From Chlorobiota bacterium (GTDB taxonomy: Bacteria > Bacteroidota > Bacteroidia > Bacteroidales > F082): a stretch of 33,374 nucleotides of DNA. The notes below the pieces were generated by a model. That model worked only from the letters and a program-made list of their open reading frames with translations, was not told the DNA's origin and did no database searches. The translations under genes and the position numbers were made by a program. The first letter of the stretch is position 1. Every line of letters begins with the position of its first letter. Shown one piece after another: positions 7,933 through 15,169 of the stretch. The stretch is from NCBI GenBank assembly GCA_013151215.1, contig JAADIS010000106.1:1-33374 (forward strand), in the 5' to 3' direction.

Positions 7933-9456
7933 ATGAAAAAATCTTTACGCTTAATTTCTGTTGTATTAGTAATGCTTTTCGCAACTAGTATGATAGTGCA
8001 GGCACAGGCTACTTATGTAGGCTCCGATGCTTGCGGTGTTTGTCACACGGACAAACACGACACATGGGTGAACTCGGGTCACCCATATAAATTCTCGGTT
8101 ATCGAGAACAACGAACCCCCGTTCTATCCTCCAATGGTTGTTAACTTCGAGGACACATGGATATCAAATCTAGGTGACGGAACTCATACATGGGCTGACA
8201 TTGCCGGTGTTATTGGTGGTTTCGGCTGGAAGTGCCGTTTTGTAGGTACTGATGGCCACATTATAGGAACCGCGGGAAGCTCATTCCCTGACGCAGGTGG
8301 CGGACACAACCAGTTTAACTTCTATGGTGGAGTTGATTATGGCTGGGTTGACTACCACACGGGCGACGTTAAGGTTTATAACTATGGTTGCTTTAAATGT
8401 CACACAACTGGTGGCGACACAACAGGAACATGGTTGGCCGGCGTTGACGGACTGGGTACTTTTACCGAAGGTGGGATAGGTTGCGAAGGCTGCCACGGAC
8501 CAGGTAGCGAGCACATTGCCGGACCTACTGCCGATAATATCGACAAGGTTTATGAGCAAGTTCATCAAGACAACACTCTCGGCGGCCTAGAGATTGACGG
8601 CGTTCTTCAAACCCCGGATCCAAACGGAAACGACGTCAACTTCATGTGTGGTACTTGCCACAACCGGAGCTATACCAATCCTATTAACGCACATGGTGGA
8701 TTTATCAAGCACCACGAGCAATGGGACGAGTTTACTCACACCAAGCACTATGAAAACGGAATGACTTGTGTTACTTGCCACGATCCTCACAAACGTACTA
8801 TCTGGGACGGTGACGGAATAAAAATGGCTTGTGCGACTTGCCATGCCACCGAGGTTGAAACTATCAACCACGAAGAAGGCGCCACTTGCATCGACTGCCA
8901 CATGACCTATGCTGCAAAATCAGGAACAACAAGAGGAGAGAGCGGGTACAAAGGCGATATTCGTTCACACTTGTTCAAAATTACCGTTGACACGGCAAGT
9001 ATGTTCTCGGCCGACGGCAGCGTTGTCAGGGACGACGACGAAAGACCGGCATCGTTAAGCCCTGCTTATGTTTGCCTTGGATGCCACAATGACGACCCTA
9101 ACGACGACATTCCGGACAAAACCCTGGAACAAGCAGTCGCTCAGGCTAAAGACATGCACGAACCAACATTTGTTGATAATTATCAGGAATTTGAACTTAA
9201 CGTTTATCCTAACCCGACAAATGGCGCAACCAAAATTAGCTTCGTTGGCGAATCAGAAAATGTTTCTGTAAGAATTTATAGTATTACCGGACAATTGGTC
9301 TATAACCTCGATAACTTGAGCAATGCTTCAGGAAACTATATTGTTTCATGGAACGGTTTAAGTAACACAGGTGCCACGCTCGATGCCGGATATTACTTCA
9401 TCAAAATTTCATCAGGTAATAAAACTGCTACTAAGAAATTAGTAATGATGAAATAG
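7933..9456 (+). CDS. Octaheme c-type cytochrome with T9SS sorting domain
   Basis: 507 residues. A Sec signal peptide ends near VQAQA (about residue 25). Eight CxxCH heme motifs start at Cys34, 153, 184, 239, 279, 300, 319 and 381. The opening TYVGSDACGVCHTDKHDTW is typical of the cytochrome c554-like multiheme family. There is no CxxCK active-site heme as in NrfA. Several His outside the motifs (for example in NHEEGATC and KHHEQWDEFTHTKHYE) could be the distal ligands. Residues about 421-507 form a type A C-terminal sorting domain (ELNVYPNPTNGATKISF ... GYYFIKISSG ... TKKLVMMK), so the protein is predicted to cross the outer membrane by T9SS and stay at the cell surface. Role as an electron conduit or oxyanion/nitrogen-oxide reductase is inferred. 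A strong terminator follows directly, so it is monocistronic. Confidence 0.93.
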   Translation: MKKSLRLISVVLVMLFATSMIVQAQATYVGSDACGVCHTDKHDTWVNSGHPYKFSVIENNEPPFYPPMVVNFEDTWISNLGDGTHTWADIAGVIGGFGWKCRFVGTDGHIIGTAGSSFPDAGGGHNQFNFYGGVDYGWVDYHTGDVKVYNYGCFKCHTTGGDTTGTWLAGVDGLGTFTEGGIGCEGCHGPGSEHIAGPTADNIDKVYEQVHQDNTLGGLEIDGVLQTPDPNGNDVNFMCGTCHNRSYTNPINAHGGFIKHHEQWDEFTHTKHYENGMTCVTCHDPHKRTIWDGDGIKMACATCHATEVETINHEEGATCIDCHMTYAAKSGTTRGESGYKGDIRSHLFKITVDTASMFSADGSVVRDDDERPASLSPAYVCLGCHNDDPNDDIPDKTLEQAVAQAKDMHEPTFVDNYQEFELNVYPNPTNGATKISFVGESENVSVRIYSITGQLVYNLDNLSNASGNYIVSWNGLSNTGATLDAGYYFIKISSGNKTATKKLVMMK

Positions 9457-9473
9457 TGATCTTGTTAAACAAT

Positions 9474-9504
9474 AAAAAAGGCCGCTTTATGAGCGGCCTT
9501 TTTT
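9474..9504 (+). terminator. Intrinsic terminator of the octaheme cytochrome gene
   Basis: AAAAAAGGCCGC (9474-9485) pairs with GCGGCCTTTTTT (9493-9504) over the loop TTTATGA and runs into a tract of nine T (9499-9507). It starts 17 bases after the stop codon. Confidence 0.93.
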
Positions 9505-9562
9505 TTTCTGTTAGGGACCAGTTACCGAAGATTGCAGGACAAACAAGTCGCATCGCATTAAA

Positions 9563-9800
9563 TAGGGTCTGCTGAAAAACGCCTAACAACGTGAGGTATA
9601 TGTTGTTACACGATTTTTGTTAGTTCGGGATGCAAACTTTTTTCAAGGATTTATTAAAAAAGCCTGCATTTTTTCTAAAAATCTTGTTTGCTAGCCCGTA
9701 GTGCATCATCTACTCCATTGCGGCGGCTCGCAGTATTATTATACATCTTCACCTTGCGGCTTCGTATATGATGTGCTACGGACTTTTTCGGCAGACCCTA
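9563..9800. mobile_element. MITE-like element with nested inverted repeats
   Basis: A 238-base segment without its own gene. The ends are inverted copies of TAGGGTCTGCTGAAAAA (9563-9579) and TTTTTCGGCAGACCCTA (9784-9800), 16 of 17 matching. A second inverted pair lies inside: CCGTAGTGCATCATCTAC (9696-9713) and GTATATGATGTGCTACGG (9764-9781), 15 of 18 matching. A flanking TA on both sides could be a target duplication of the IS630/Tc1 kind, or just part of the repeat. The ends look like insertion-sequence termini whose transposase is missing. The right end stops 4 bases from the stop codon of the neighbouring minus-strand gene. Confidence 0.65.
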
Positions 9801-9804
9801 AATA

Positions 9805-10182
9805 TCAATACCTTCCCGGGTTTTTAAAATACAATCTCGTTAGCACTTTTTTTAGCTCCCTCTCCATTATCATTTCGGACACAACTTCAGAAAGCTGCCT
9901 TTTTTCTTGCTTTTCCGCTTGGGCCATGATTTTTTCGTCCGGAATATCTATTTGGTATAAAAGCGATAATATCTTAGCCGGGCTTGCTTCCAATAAGTGC
10001 CGTATTTGTGTTTCGAGCCCCAAATAAACTTGCTGCCAAGAAAAACCCAAAGCGCTATCATAGTCGATCTGCAGGCCGAACAAGGCAAAATCTTTTATGA
10101 TTTGCTTAATCGTGAGCTCAATTATTTCTTTGTCGCTACGACATCTTTGAATTGCCGAGGCCGGAATATCAAGTTTGTCCAT
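9805..10182 (-). CDS. Conserved small protein of unknown function
   Basis: 125 residues starting MDKLDIPASAIQRCRSDKEI. An in-frame ATG 15 bases earlier lies inside the predicted -7 element, so the ATG at 10182 is preferred. No signal peptide or membrane helix is seen. The protein is probably helical and soluble, with a hydrophobic core segment (FSWQQVYLGLETQIRHLLEA), a second helix (AKILSLLYQIDIPDEKI) and a charged C-terminal helix rich in Glu/Lys/Gln. I do not recognise the family. Its 3' end abuts the MITE-like element, so the C-terminus may have been altered by that insertion. Confidence 0.7.
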   Translation of the reverse strand: MDKLDIPASAIQRCRSDKEIIELTIKQIIKDFALFGLQIDYDSALGFSWQQVYLGLETQIRHLLEASPAKILSLLYQIDIPDEKIMAQAEKQEKRQLSEVVSEMIMERELKKVLTRLYFKNPGRY

Positions 10183-10194
10183 ATTGTTTTTGCG

Positions 10195-10202
10195 CAAAAG
10201 TA
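10195..10202 (-). promoter_or_regulatory. -7 element deciding the start of the 9805-10182 gene
   Basis: Read on the minus strand it is TACTTTTG (TAnnTTTG). A TTG is found 16 bases further upstream (10219-10221). Transcription would start near 10188, downstream of the first in-frame ATG but just upstream of the ATG at 10182. Confidence 0.5.
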
Positions 10203-10260
10203 CGTTTTATGATTAAATCAATTTAATTGCATAATTGTTTATTTTTAGCCAAAATTAAAT

Positions 10261-11100
10261 ATGAAGATAGGTTCCATTGTTATAATAGTTATAATTTTCT
10301 GTATATCAGGAAACAGCTACTCCCAAAACATTAATGATTTCCAAACCGACGAGAGCGTTCTCTACTCGATGAACAAACAGGTCGGTCAATTCGTGCGCCG
10401 TTTCAATATGGAAGAGGACGAATATGGCAAGTTTTTGCGCAAAGACGACAAACGTTACCATAATAATGCACTGAGGTCGAAAATAATGCCCTCCATGTTC
10501 GATAAATCAAACCCGCGCACATCAGGAAACTTGCAGGCCTACTTTATCGACGATATCACCAATCCCAAGAATCCGGTATTCCTGAACTTCCTCGACAAGA
10601 ATTGGTATGCTGAGGTCTCTGCCTCTTTTATAGCCGACGGACAGGAAGTAAGCCTGATACTTTATTTACGGATACAGCCCGAGAACCTGGGGTCGAAATG
10701 GGTGATCAGCAATGTTTATTATAGTTATTTCCCGCATCTTTTCCCAAAGGCCGACACACTTGAGAAAGCGAAATATTTCCTGCACCCGCAGAGCCACGAG
10801 CTCGATTTTATGAACCTGCACAAAGCCCTCGACGACCCTGCCCATATAGAGTATTATGCATCAAACAGTTATAGCCCCGACTATCTTACGCTGTTCTTCT
10901 ATCAAATGAAAACCGGCAAACTTAAATTCAAGGAAATCAATACTGTTAAATTCCATTTTCTTCAGATCAAGAATTGGTATTTCGAGCTTTCTTATTTCAA
11001 CAGAAACGATAATAATTCAGGTTGGCTGATTTCAAACCTGATTTATATAGAAGACGGTAAAAAAGGCGATTTAATAAAATCATTCGGACTATGCAACTAA
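10261..11100 (+). CDS. Exported protein with two similar NTF2-like-looking halves
   Basis: 279 residues with a Sec signal ending near NSYSQ (about residue 22). I do not recognise a named family. Two segments resemble each other: PVFLNFLDKNWYAEVS ... SKWVISNVYYSYF and VKFHFLQIKNWYFELS ... SGWLISNLIYIE. Each has an aromatic strand with NWY, then a strand with W-(V/L)-IS-N, which is the look of an NTF2-like beta sheet. It could therefore be a tandem of two such domains. Its stop overlaps the start of the LRR gene by 10 bases, so the two are translated together and are likely to act together in the envelope. Confidence 0.75.
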   Translation: MKIGSIVIIVIIFCISGNSYSQNINDFQTDESVLYSMNKQVGQFVRRFNMEEDEYGKFLRKDDKRYHNNALRSKIMPSMFDKSNPRTSGNLQAYFIDDITNPKNPVFLNFLDKNWYAEVSASFIADGQEVSLILYLRIQPENLGSKWVISNVYYSYFPHLFPKADTLEKAKYFLHPQSHELDFMNLHKALDDPAHIEYYASNSYSPDYLTLFFYQMKTGKLKFKEINTVKFHFLQIKNWYFELSYFNRNDNNSGWLISNLIYIEDGKKGDLIKSFGLCN

Positions 11101-13745
11101 GAGCACTCATAGCCATTCTGGGTTTGTTCCTTTTCGGCTTCGATGCATGGGGCCAAACTGAAAACAACCTGGCAAAAGAGGAAATAGACGCCTATTCGCA
11201 ACAATGCGGACAAATGATAAACTACCTTGAAGGAACATTGAACTTCCTTGGCGATTCAACCGAGGCGGCTTCCGAAAAGGATATTATTATCAACGAGAGC
11301 TATGCTAAGATTTTTGTTGGCGAAAACGTTCAGATCGAAGACGATTTGGACGAAAATCGCGATATTGCCCTTAGCAAGGATGTTCAGGCATATCTAAAAG
11401 ACATCGGTTTCTTTTATAAGAACATCCGTTTTAAATTTGAAGTCAACTCGATAGAAAATTTCGTGAACGACAAGGGGCAAATATATTTTAAGCTGGTCGT
11501 GAACAGGAATTTACAAGGTGTAACAATTAATGACGACACCATAAACAACAATCAGTTGCGATATGTGGAAATAAACTTGAACGCCATTGAAAAAGACCTT
11601 AAGATAGCTTCGATCTACACGACCCTGCCGAACAAAAAACACGAAATGGCTTTCTGGTGGAACAATATGGCCGAAAGCTGGAAAGATTACTTCGGAAAAG
11701 GAATCTTGATCTATGACACCCTCCCTTTCAGCAATATCATCAGCTTTACCGACAGCAGCCTGGTAAAGCTTCGCTGGAAGGAACAAACAAGGTTGGACAG
11801 CTTATATATCAGCAATGGCGACACTCTAAATTATCTTGCTTCAAGCAAAAAACCGGCTGCATACGATGAAGTGTTTTTGAAATATGATACATCCTACGCA
11901 CAAATACCTGATACGCTTATCCTCGATACCAAGACCATTTTCCATAATATCGAAAAAATGTGGAAAACCAAAAAAATAGATATTGCCAACAGCATTTTAA
12001 TCGGTGATCTAAAACCTCTTGCCGAATTAACGGAATTAGAGTCCGTCGATATATCCAATACGCTTATCGACGACTTAAGCCCATTGCGCAACTTAAACAA
12101 ACTAAAAGTGTTGAAGGCCGGCGGAACGCCATTAACCAATATCGACGCATTAAGATATTCATCCAGTTTGCTCGAAATCGACTTTTCAAATACACCTATA
12201 TCAAATATTGAGGTTCTCTTGAACTTAAAACAATTGGAAAAGTTGAACGTGTCATTTACCAATATCAACAACTTCAGCACCTTGACACAGTTGACAAACC
12301 TTAAATCGTTGAATATCAGTGGACTCGATATTAGCGGGGATATTGGTGGCTTTGATAAGCTTTCAAAACTCGGGGAGTTCGTAATGACATCGACTAACAT
12401 AAAGGACCTTGATTTTATATCTAACAACAAATCCATTCAAAGATTAAATATCGACAGTACTAATGTCTCTGATTTATCCCCTTTGGCAGGGCTTGAAAAC
12501 CTTAGTATATTACAAGCAAACAACACTGCGGTTAAGGACATATTAGTGTTGGTAAATCTTGAAAACTTAAAACTTATTTATTGCGACAACAGCAAGGTAG
12601 ATAAAAACGAAGCCTCGAAGTTTATCGATGCAAAACCAGGCACAACGGTAATATTCAATACCGGTGAGCTCTTAAAATGGTGGGACGGCCTGCCCGAAAG
12701 CTGGCAAGGCATCGCACATTCGCGGATGAGGCTCAGCGATCCGGTAAACAAGGAACAGCTGCACAAGATCATAAGCATAAAATCGGTTGACCTGGCCAAC
12801 AACAAGGCCATTAAAAGCCTTGAGCCCCTGCGCATGCTTTACCGCCTTGAGGAACTCGACGTTTCGGGTTGTGACATTTCAGATTTAAGCCCTTTGGGCG
12901 GTTTGAACAACTTAAAGAACATCAATATCAACAAAACGAAAGTTCAATCCGTAAAAGCCTTGAAGCCACTTGGCAGGCTTGAGGTCTTAAGATGTGAAAA
13001 TACCGGCATTGCCGACCTTAGCCCTCTTGAAAACTGTTTTAAGCTTACAAGGGTTTATGCCGACAACAGCAATATAGACACAAAAACAGCATTGCGGCTG
13101 AAAAGGGCACTGCCTTCCTGCCTGATCGTTTACCAAACCGAACAGCTTGAAATGTGGTGGGAAAACCTTAGCGCCGGTTGGCATAGAACGCTGCTCGAAA
13201 ACGCAGAGGCAGAAAACCCGCCAAGCCGCGAGCAGCTGCAGGAAATCGTCGACCTGGCAAAACTGCATATCGACAACACCACCGACATAGGTTCGCTTGA
13301 GGCATTGGGCTTGTTCAACAGGCTCGAAGAGATACAAATTTCCAATACGTCAATAAGCGATATCAGCCCCCTTAGTTTCTTGCCTTCGCTGAAGCGGATA
13401 AGCATGCCCAACAACCCGGTTTACGATATCAGCCCGCTATCGCGCATGGAAACGCTTGAGGAACTAAATATCGAGAACACCTCTGTTGACGATCTTGAGC
13501 CCTTGTCGGGCTTGAAAAACCTGAAGCTGTTGAACATTGCCGGCACCAAGGTAAAGAGCCTAAAGCAGATACAAGGCCTCGAAAAGCTGGAAATATTGAT
13601 ATTAAACAATACCGGGGTAAAATCGTTGAAATATCTTGAAAATATTCGCTTAAAAGAGCTCAAATGTTATAACACCAGGATTAAGGCATCGAAGATAGAG
13701 GCGTTTAAGGCCGGCCATCCTTATTGTGAAGTAGTTTATTATTAA
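11091..13745 (+). CDS. Large exported leucine-rich-repeat protein built of repeated modules
   Basis: 884 residues. Signal peptide ending near DAWGQ (about residue 22). Residues about 95-180 resemble an NTF2-like domain (VQAYLKDIGFFYKNIRFKF ... YVEINLNAIEKDLKIASIYT). Three LRR blocks follow, roughly 306-515, 573-665 and 732-870, with the 22-residue L..L..L.I..T.I.DLSPL..L pattern of internalin-like repeats. Each block is preceded by a short segment with paired tryptophans and a third Trp: WWNNMAESW (189), WWDGLPESW (530), WWENLSAGW (689). Each block ends with a Lys-rich helix and a strand containing P...(V/C).(V/I).(Y/F). LRR proteins usually bind other proteins or glycans; the ligand is unknown. 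No lipobox or T9SS domain is visible, so the likely site is the periplasm or outer surface. Co-translated with the 279-residue gene. Confidence 0.88.
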   Translation: MQLRALIAILGLFLFGFDAWGQTENNLAKEEIDAYSQQCGQMINYLEGTLNFLGDSTEAASEKDIIINESYAKIFVGENVQIEDDLDENRDIALSKDVQAYLKDIGFFYKNIRFKFEVNSIENFVNDKGQIYFKLVVNRNLQGVTINDDTINNNQLRYVEINLNAIEKDLKIASIYTTLPNKKHEMAFWWNNMAESWKDYFGKGILIYDTLPFSNIISFTDSSLVKLRWKEQTRLDSLYISNGDTLNYLASSKKPAAYDEVFLKYDTSYAQIPDTLILDTKTIFHNIEKMWKTKKIDIANSILIGDLKPLAELTELESVDISNTLIDDLSPLRNLNKLKVLKAGGTPLTNIDALRYSSSLLEIDFSNTPISNIEVLLNLKQLEKLNVSFTNINNFSTLTQLTNLKSLNISGLDISGDIGGFDKLSKLGEFVMTSTNIKDLDFISNNKSIQRLNIDSTNVSDLSPLAGLENLSILQANNTAVKDILVLVNLENLKLIYCDNSKVDKNEASKFIDAKPGTTVIFNTGELLKWWDGLPESWQGIAHSRMRLSDPVNKEQLHKIISIKSVDLANNKAIKSLEPLRMLYRLEELDVSGCDISDLSPLGGLNNLKNININKTKVQSVKALKPLGRLEVLRCENTGIADLSPLENCFKLTRVYADNSNIDTKTALRLKRALPSCLIVYQTEQLEMWWENLSAGWHRTLLENAEAENPPSREQLQEIVDLAKLHIDNTTDIGSLEALGLFNRLEEIQISNTSISDISPLSFLPSLKRISMPNNPVYDISPLSRMETLEELNIENTSVDDLEPLSGLKNLKLLNIAGTKVKSLKQIQGLEKLEILILNNTGVKSLKYLENIRLKELKCYNTRIKASKIEAFKAGHPYCEVVYY

Positions 13746-13754
13746 CAGTTTTAA

Positions 13755-13976
13755 TTATACAAGAAATTCCAGGAAGTTTACAGGTCTCACAACCATGTAC
13801 TCTGAATCGGGGTAAGCATTACGCCATTGCCTTGGTTCTTTTGTTTTTGCTTTACCGTATTTAAATTTAAATGCAAGAGTTTTCCATCGCGTTCCTCAAC
13901 CAGGTCTATTTCCTTTTGGTCGTAAGTTCTCCAAAAAATTTATTCGAAAACAAGCGTTGATATTCCTGTTTTTTTC
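13755..13976 (-). pseudogene. Remnant of an AAA ATPase C-terminal DUF4143 domain
   Basis: Reading the minus strand and shifting frame twice gives a coherent DUF4143 end: EYQRLFSNKFFWRTYDQKEI, then DLVEERDGKL, then AFKFKYGKAKTKEPRQWRN and AYPDSEYMVVRPVNFLEFLV with a stop at 13755-13757. The first shift is at a run of six A at 13933-13938 (one base short), the second near 13873-13880. DUF4143 proteins are ATPases with an N-terminal AAA_14 domain; that part is entirely missing here. The gene is dead by frameshift and 5' loss. Confidence 0.85.
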
Positions 13977-14343
13977 AAAAATACACTATTTTTCTTAATT
14001 AGGCAGGTAGACTTGCCTAATTATTCAAAATTAGGCAAGTCCATGTCCCTAATTTTGCCTAATTGGGGAAGTCTACGGGCTTATCTCCTTTTTTCTTAAA
14101 ACCCAACAGGCGATTATTTACAGCAAGCAAGAATGATTTTCTATGGCCGACAAGATCAAATCCGAACGGAATTGCCAATGCTTGTTTAAAGGGTTTGTGC
14201 ACCAATGAGCCTGTTCCATATCAGCATCTCCCCCACACTGTTAACAACTTAGTCTAGTTTGGGCATGCCTTTTAAAACAGTTTTATCTAAAAATGGAATA
14301 TCAATGTTGAATTGTTCTTTTCCCCCTCGACAATACTTATAAA
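13977..14343. other. Decayed non-coding stretch with repeats and short frame remnants
   Basis: No intact gene is visible. The left part holds the alternating 9-mer cluster (13997-14076). On the minus strand of the right part, about 55-residue fragments can be read (one with KQALAIPFGFDLVGHRKSFL and then AVNNRLLGFKKKGDKP, another with NIDIPFLDKTVLKGMP), in different frames and with stops between them. They look like degraded coding DNA, but I cannot name the family. Confidence 0.45.
13997..14076. repeat. Cluster of four alternating copies of AATTAGGCA
   Basis: AATTAGGCA occurs at 13997-14005 (+), 14014-14022 (-), 14029-14037 (+) and 14056-14064 (-). Copies two and three form a perfect 13-base stem (14010-14022 with 14029-14041) over a 6-base loop. 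An outer pair GTAGACTT (14007-14014) and AAGTCTAC (14069-14076) could form a competing fold. The layout resembles REP-type palindromes. Confidence 0.65.
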
Positions 14344-15120
14344 TTATTCTTTCTTGCTCTGACGTGCCGCTTTCTTTTGCCTTTTTCTTTCAGCCTTTTG
14401 GGCTGCTTTTTCCTTGGCCTTCTCTCCTGCCCCTATCGGGATGTTCATTTTAAGAAAGAACGAACTGTTATTACTGCCCTGCTTCCCTTTATAAACATTC
14501 ACAAAGCCGTAATAATATTTTGCGCCCAAGGTCCATCCTGTGCCCTTAAAAAGCCGGTATCCGGCTCCTAAGGTCAATCCCGCATCTATTTTATTCAGTT
14601 TTTCGCGATTATATTCTTTTATTATCGCGTCGCGGCCCTCAAGGTCGGAGTCAAACTGTATCCAGGAGCGATACATCAAGCCGAATTGAGGCCCAAGCTC
14701 CAAATAAAAATTGTTTTTGAATTTGTGTTTTACCAAAACAGGAACCAGGAAATAATTCATCTGCTGGCTGTAGTTGCCCTCAACGCGAAAACCATCCGAG
14801 TCTTTGAAAATAGTAGCATTCAATGAGCTTAGGTCGTTGTCGGTGAGCTGACCGGCCCCCAAAGTAGATTTTACCAAGACCCCCGTGTTTATATACCATG
14901 AGGGATGCAGCTGAAAATTGAAATAAAAGCCCAGGTTCCAGTCGCCATGATATTTTGATGCCTCGAACGCTGAGATCCTCGACCAGTTCAGGCCGCCTTC
15001 AAGGCCAAACTCAAGCTTGTCGGAATTCAGCTTGTCGCCGAGCAAGAGCGTTATCAATATTTGAGAATGAGCAGCAAGACCTATTAGGACAAGAGTGATT
15101 ATTACGATAGTTTTTTTCAT
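14344..15120 (-). CDS. Outer-membrane beta-barrel protein (PorT-like)
   Basis: 258 residues. Signal peptide MKKTIVIITLVLIGLAAHSQ. The mature part alternates short amphipathic strands with turns: FGLEGGLNWSRISAFEASKY, WNLGFYFNFQLHPSWYINTG, NYFLVPVLVKHKFKNNFYLE, GPQFGLMYRSW, LTLGAGYRLF, WTLGAKYYYGFVNVY. This is the pattern of the outer membrane protein beta-barrel (PorT-type) family common in Bacteroidota. Unusually, the last strand is followed by about 25 residues of Lys/Ala/Arg/Glu (GEKAKEKAAQKAERKRQKKA) instead of ending at the membrane, which suggests a soluble helical tail. It lies 49 bases after the permease gene and could share its transcript. Confidence 0.8.
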   Translation of the reverse strand: MKKTIVIITLVLIGLAAHSQILITLLLGDKLNSDKLEFGLEGGLNWSRISAFEASKYHGDWNLGFYFNFQLHPSWYINTGVLVKSTLGAGQLTDNDLSSLNATIFKDSDGFRVEGNYSQQMNYFLVPVLVKHKFKNNFYLELGPQFGLMYRSWIQFDSDLEGRDAIIKEYNREKLNKIDAGLTLGAGYRLFKGTGWTLGAKYYYGFVNVYKGKQGSNNSSFFLKMNIPIGAGEKAKEKAAQKAERKRQKKAARQSKKE

Positions 15121-15169
15121 TTCTTGATTTATTGGTTAAAAGTATAAAAAATGATTAACCCCAACAGGC

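Noticed and set aside
9701-10027. Plus-strand 108-codon open frame across the MITE-like element and the small gene
   Set aside because: It crosses an element boundary and is antisense to a better supported gene with its own promoter.
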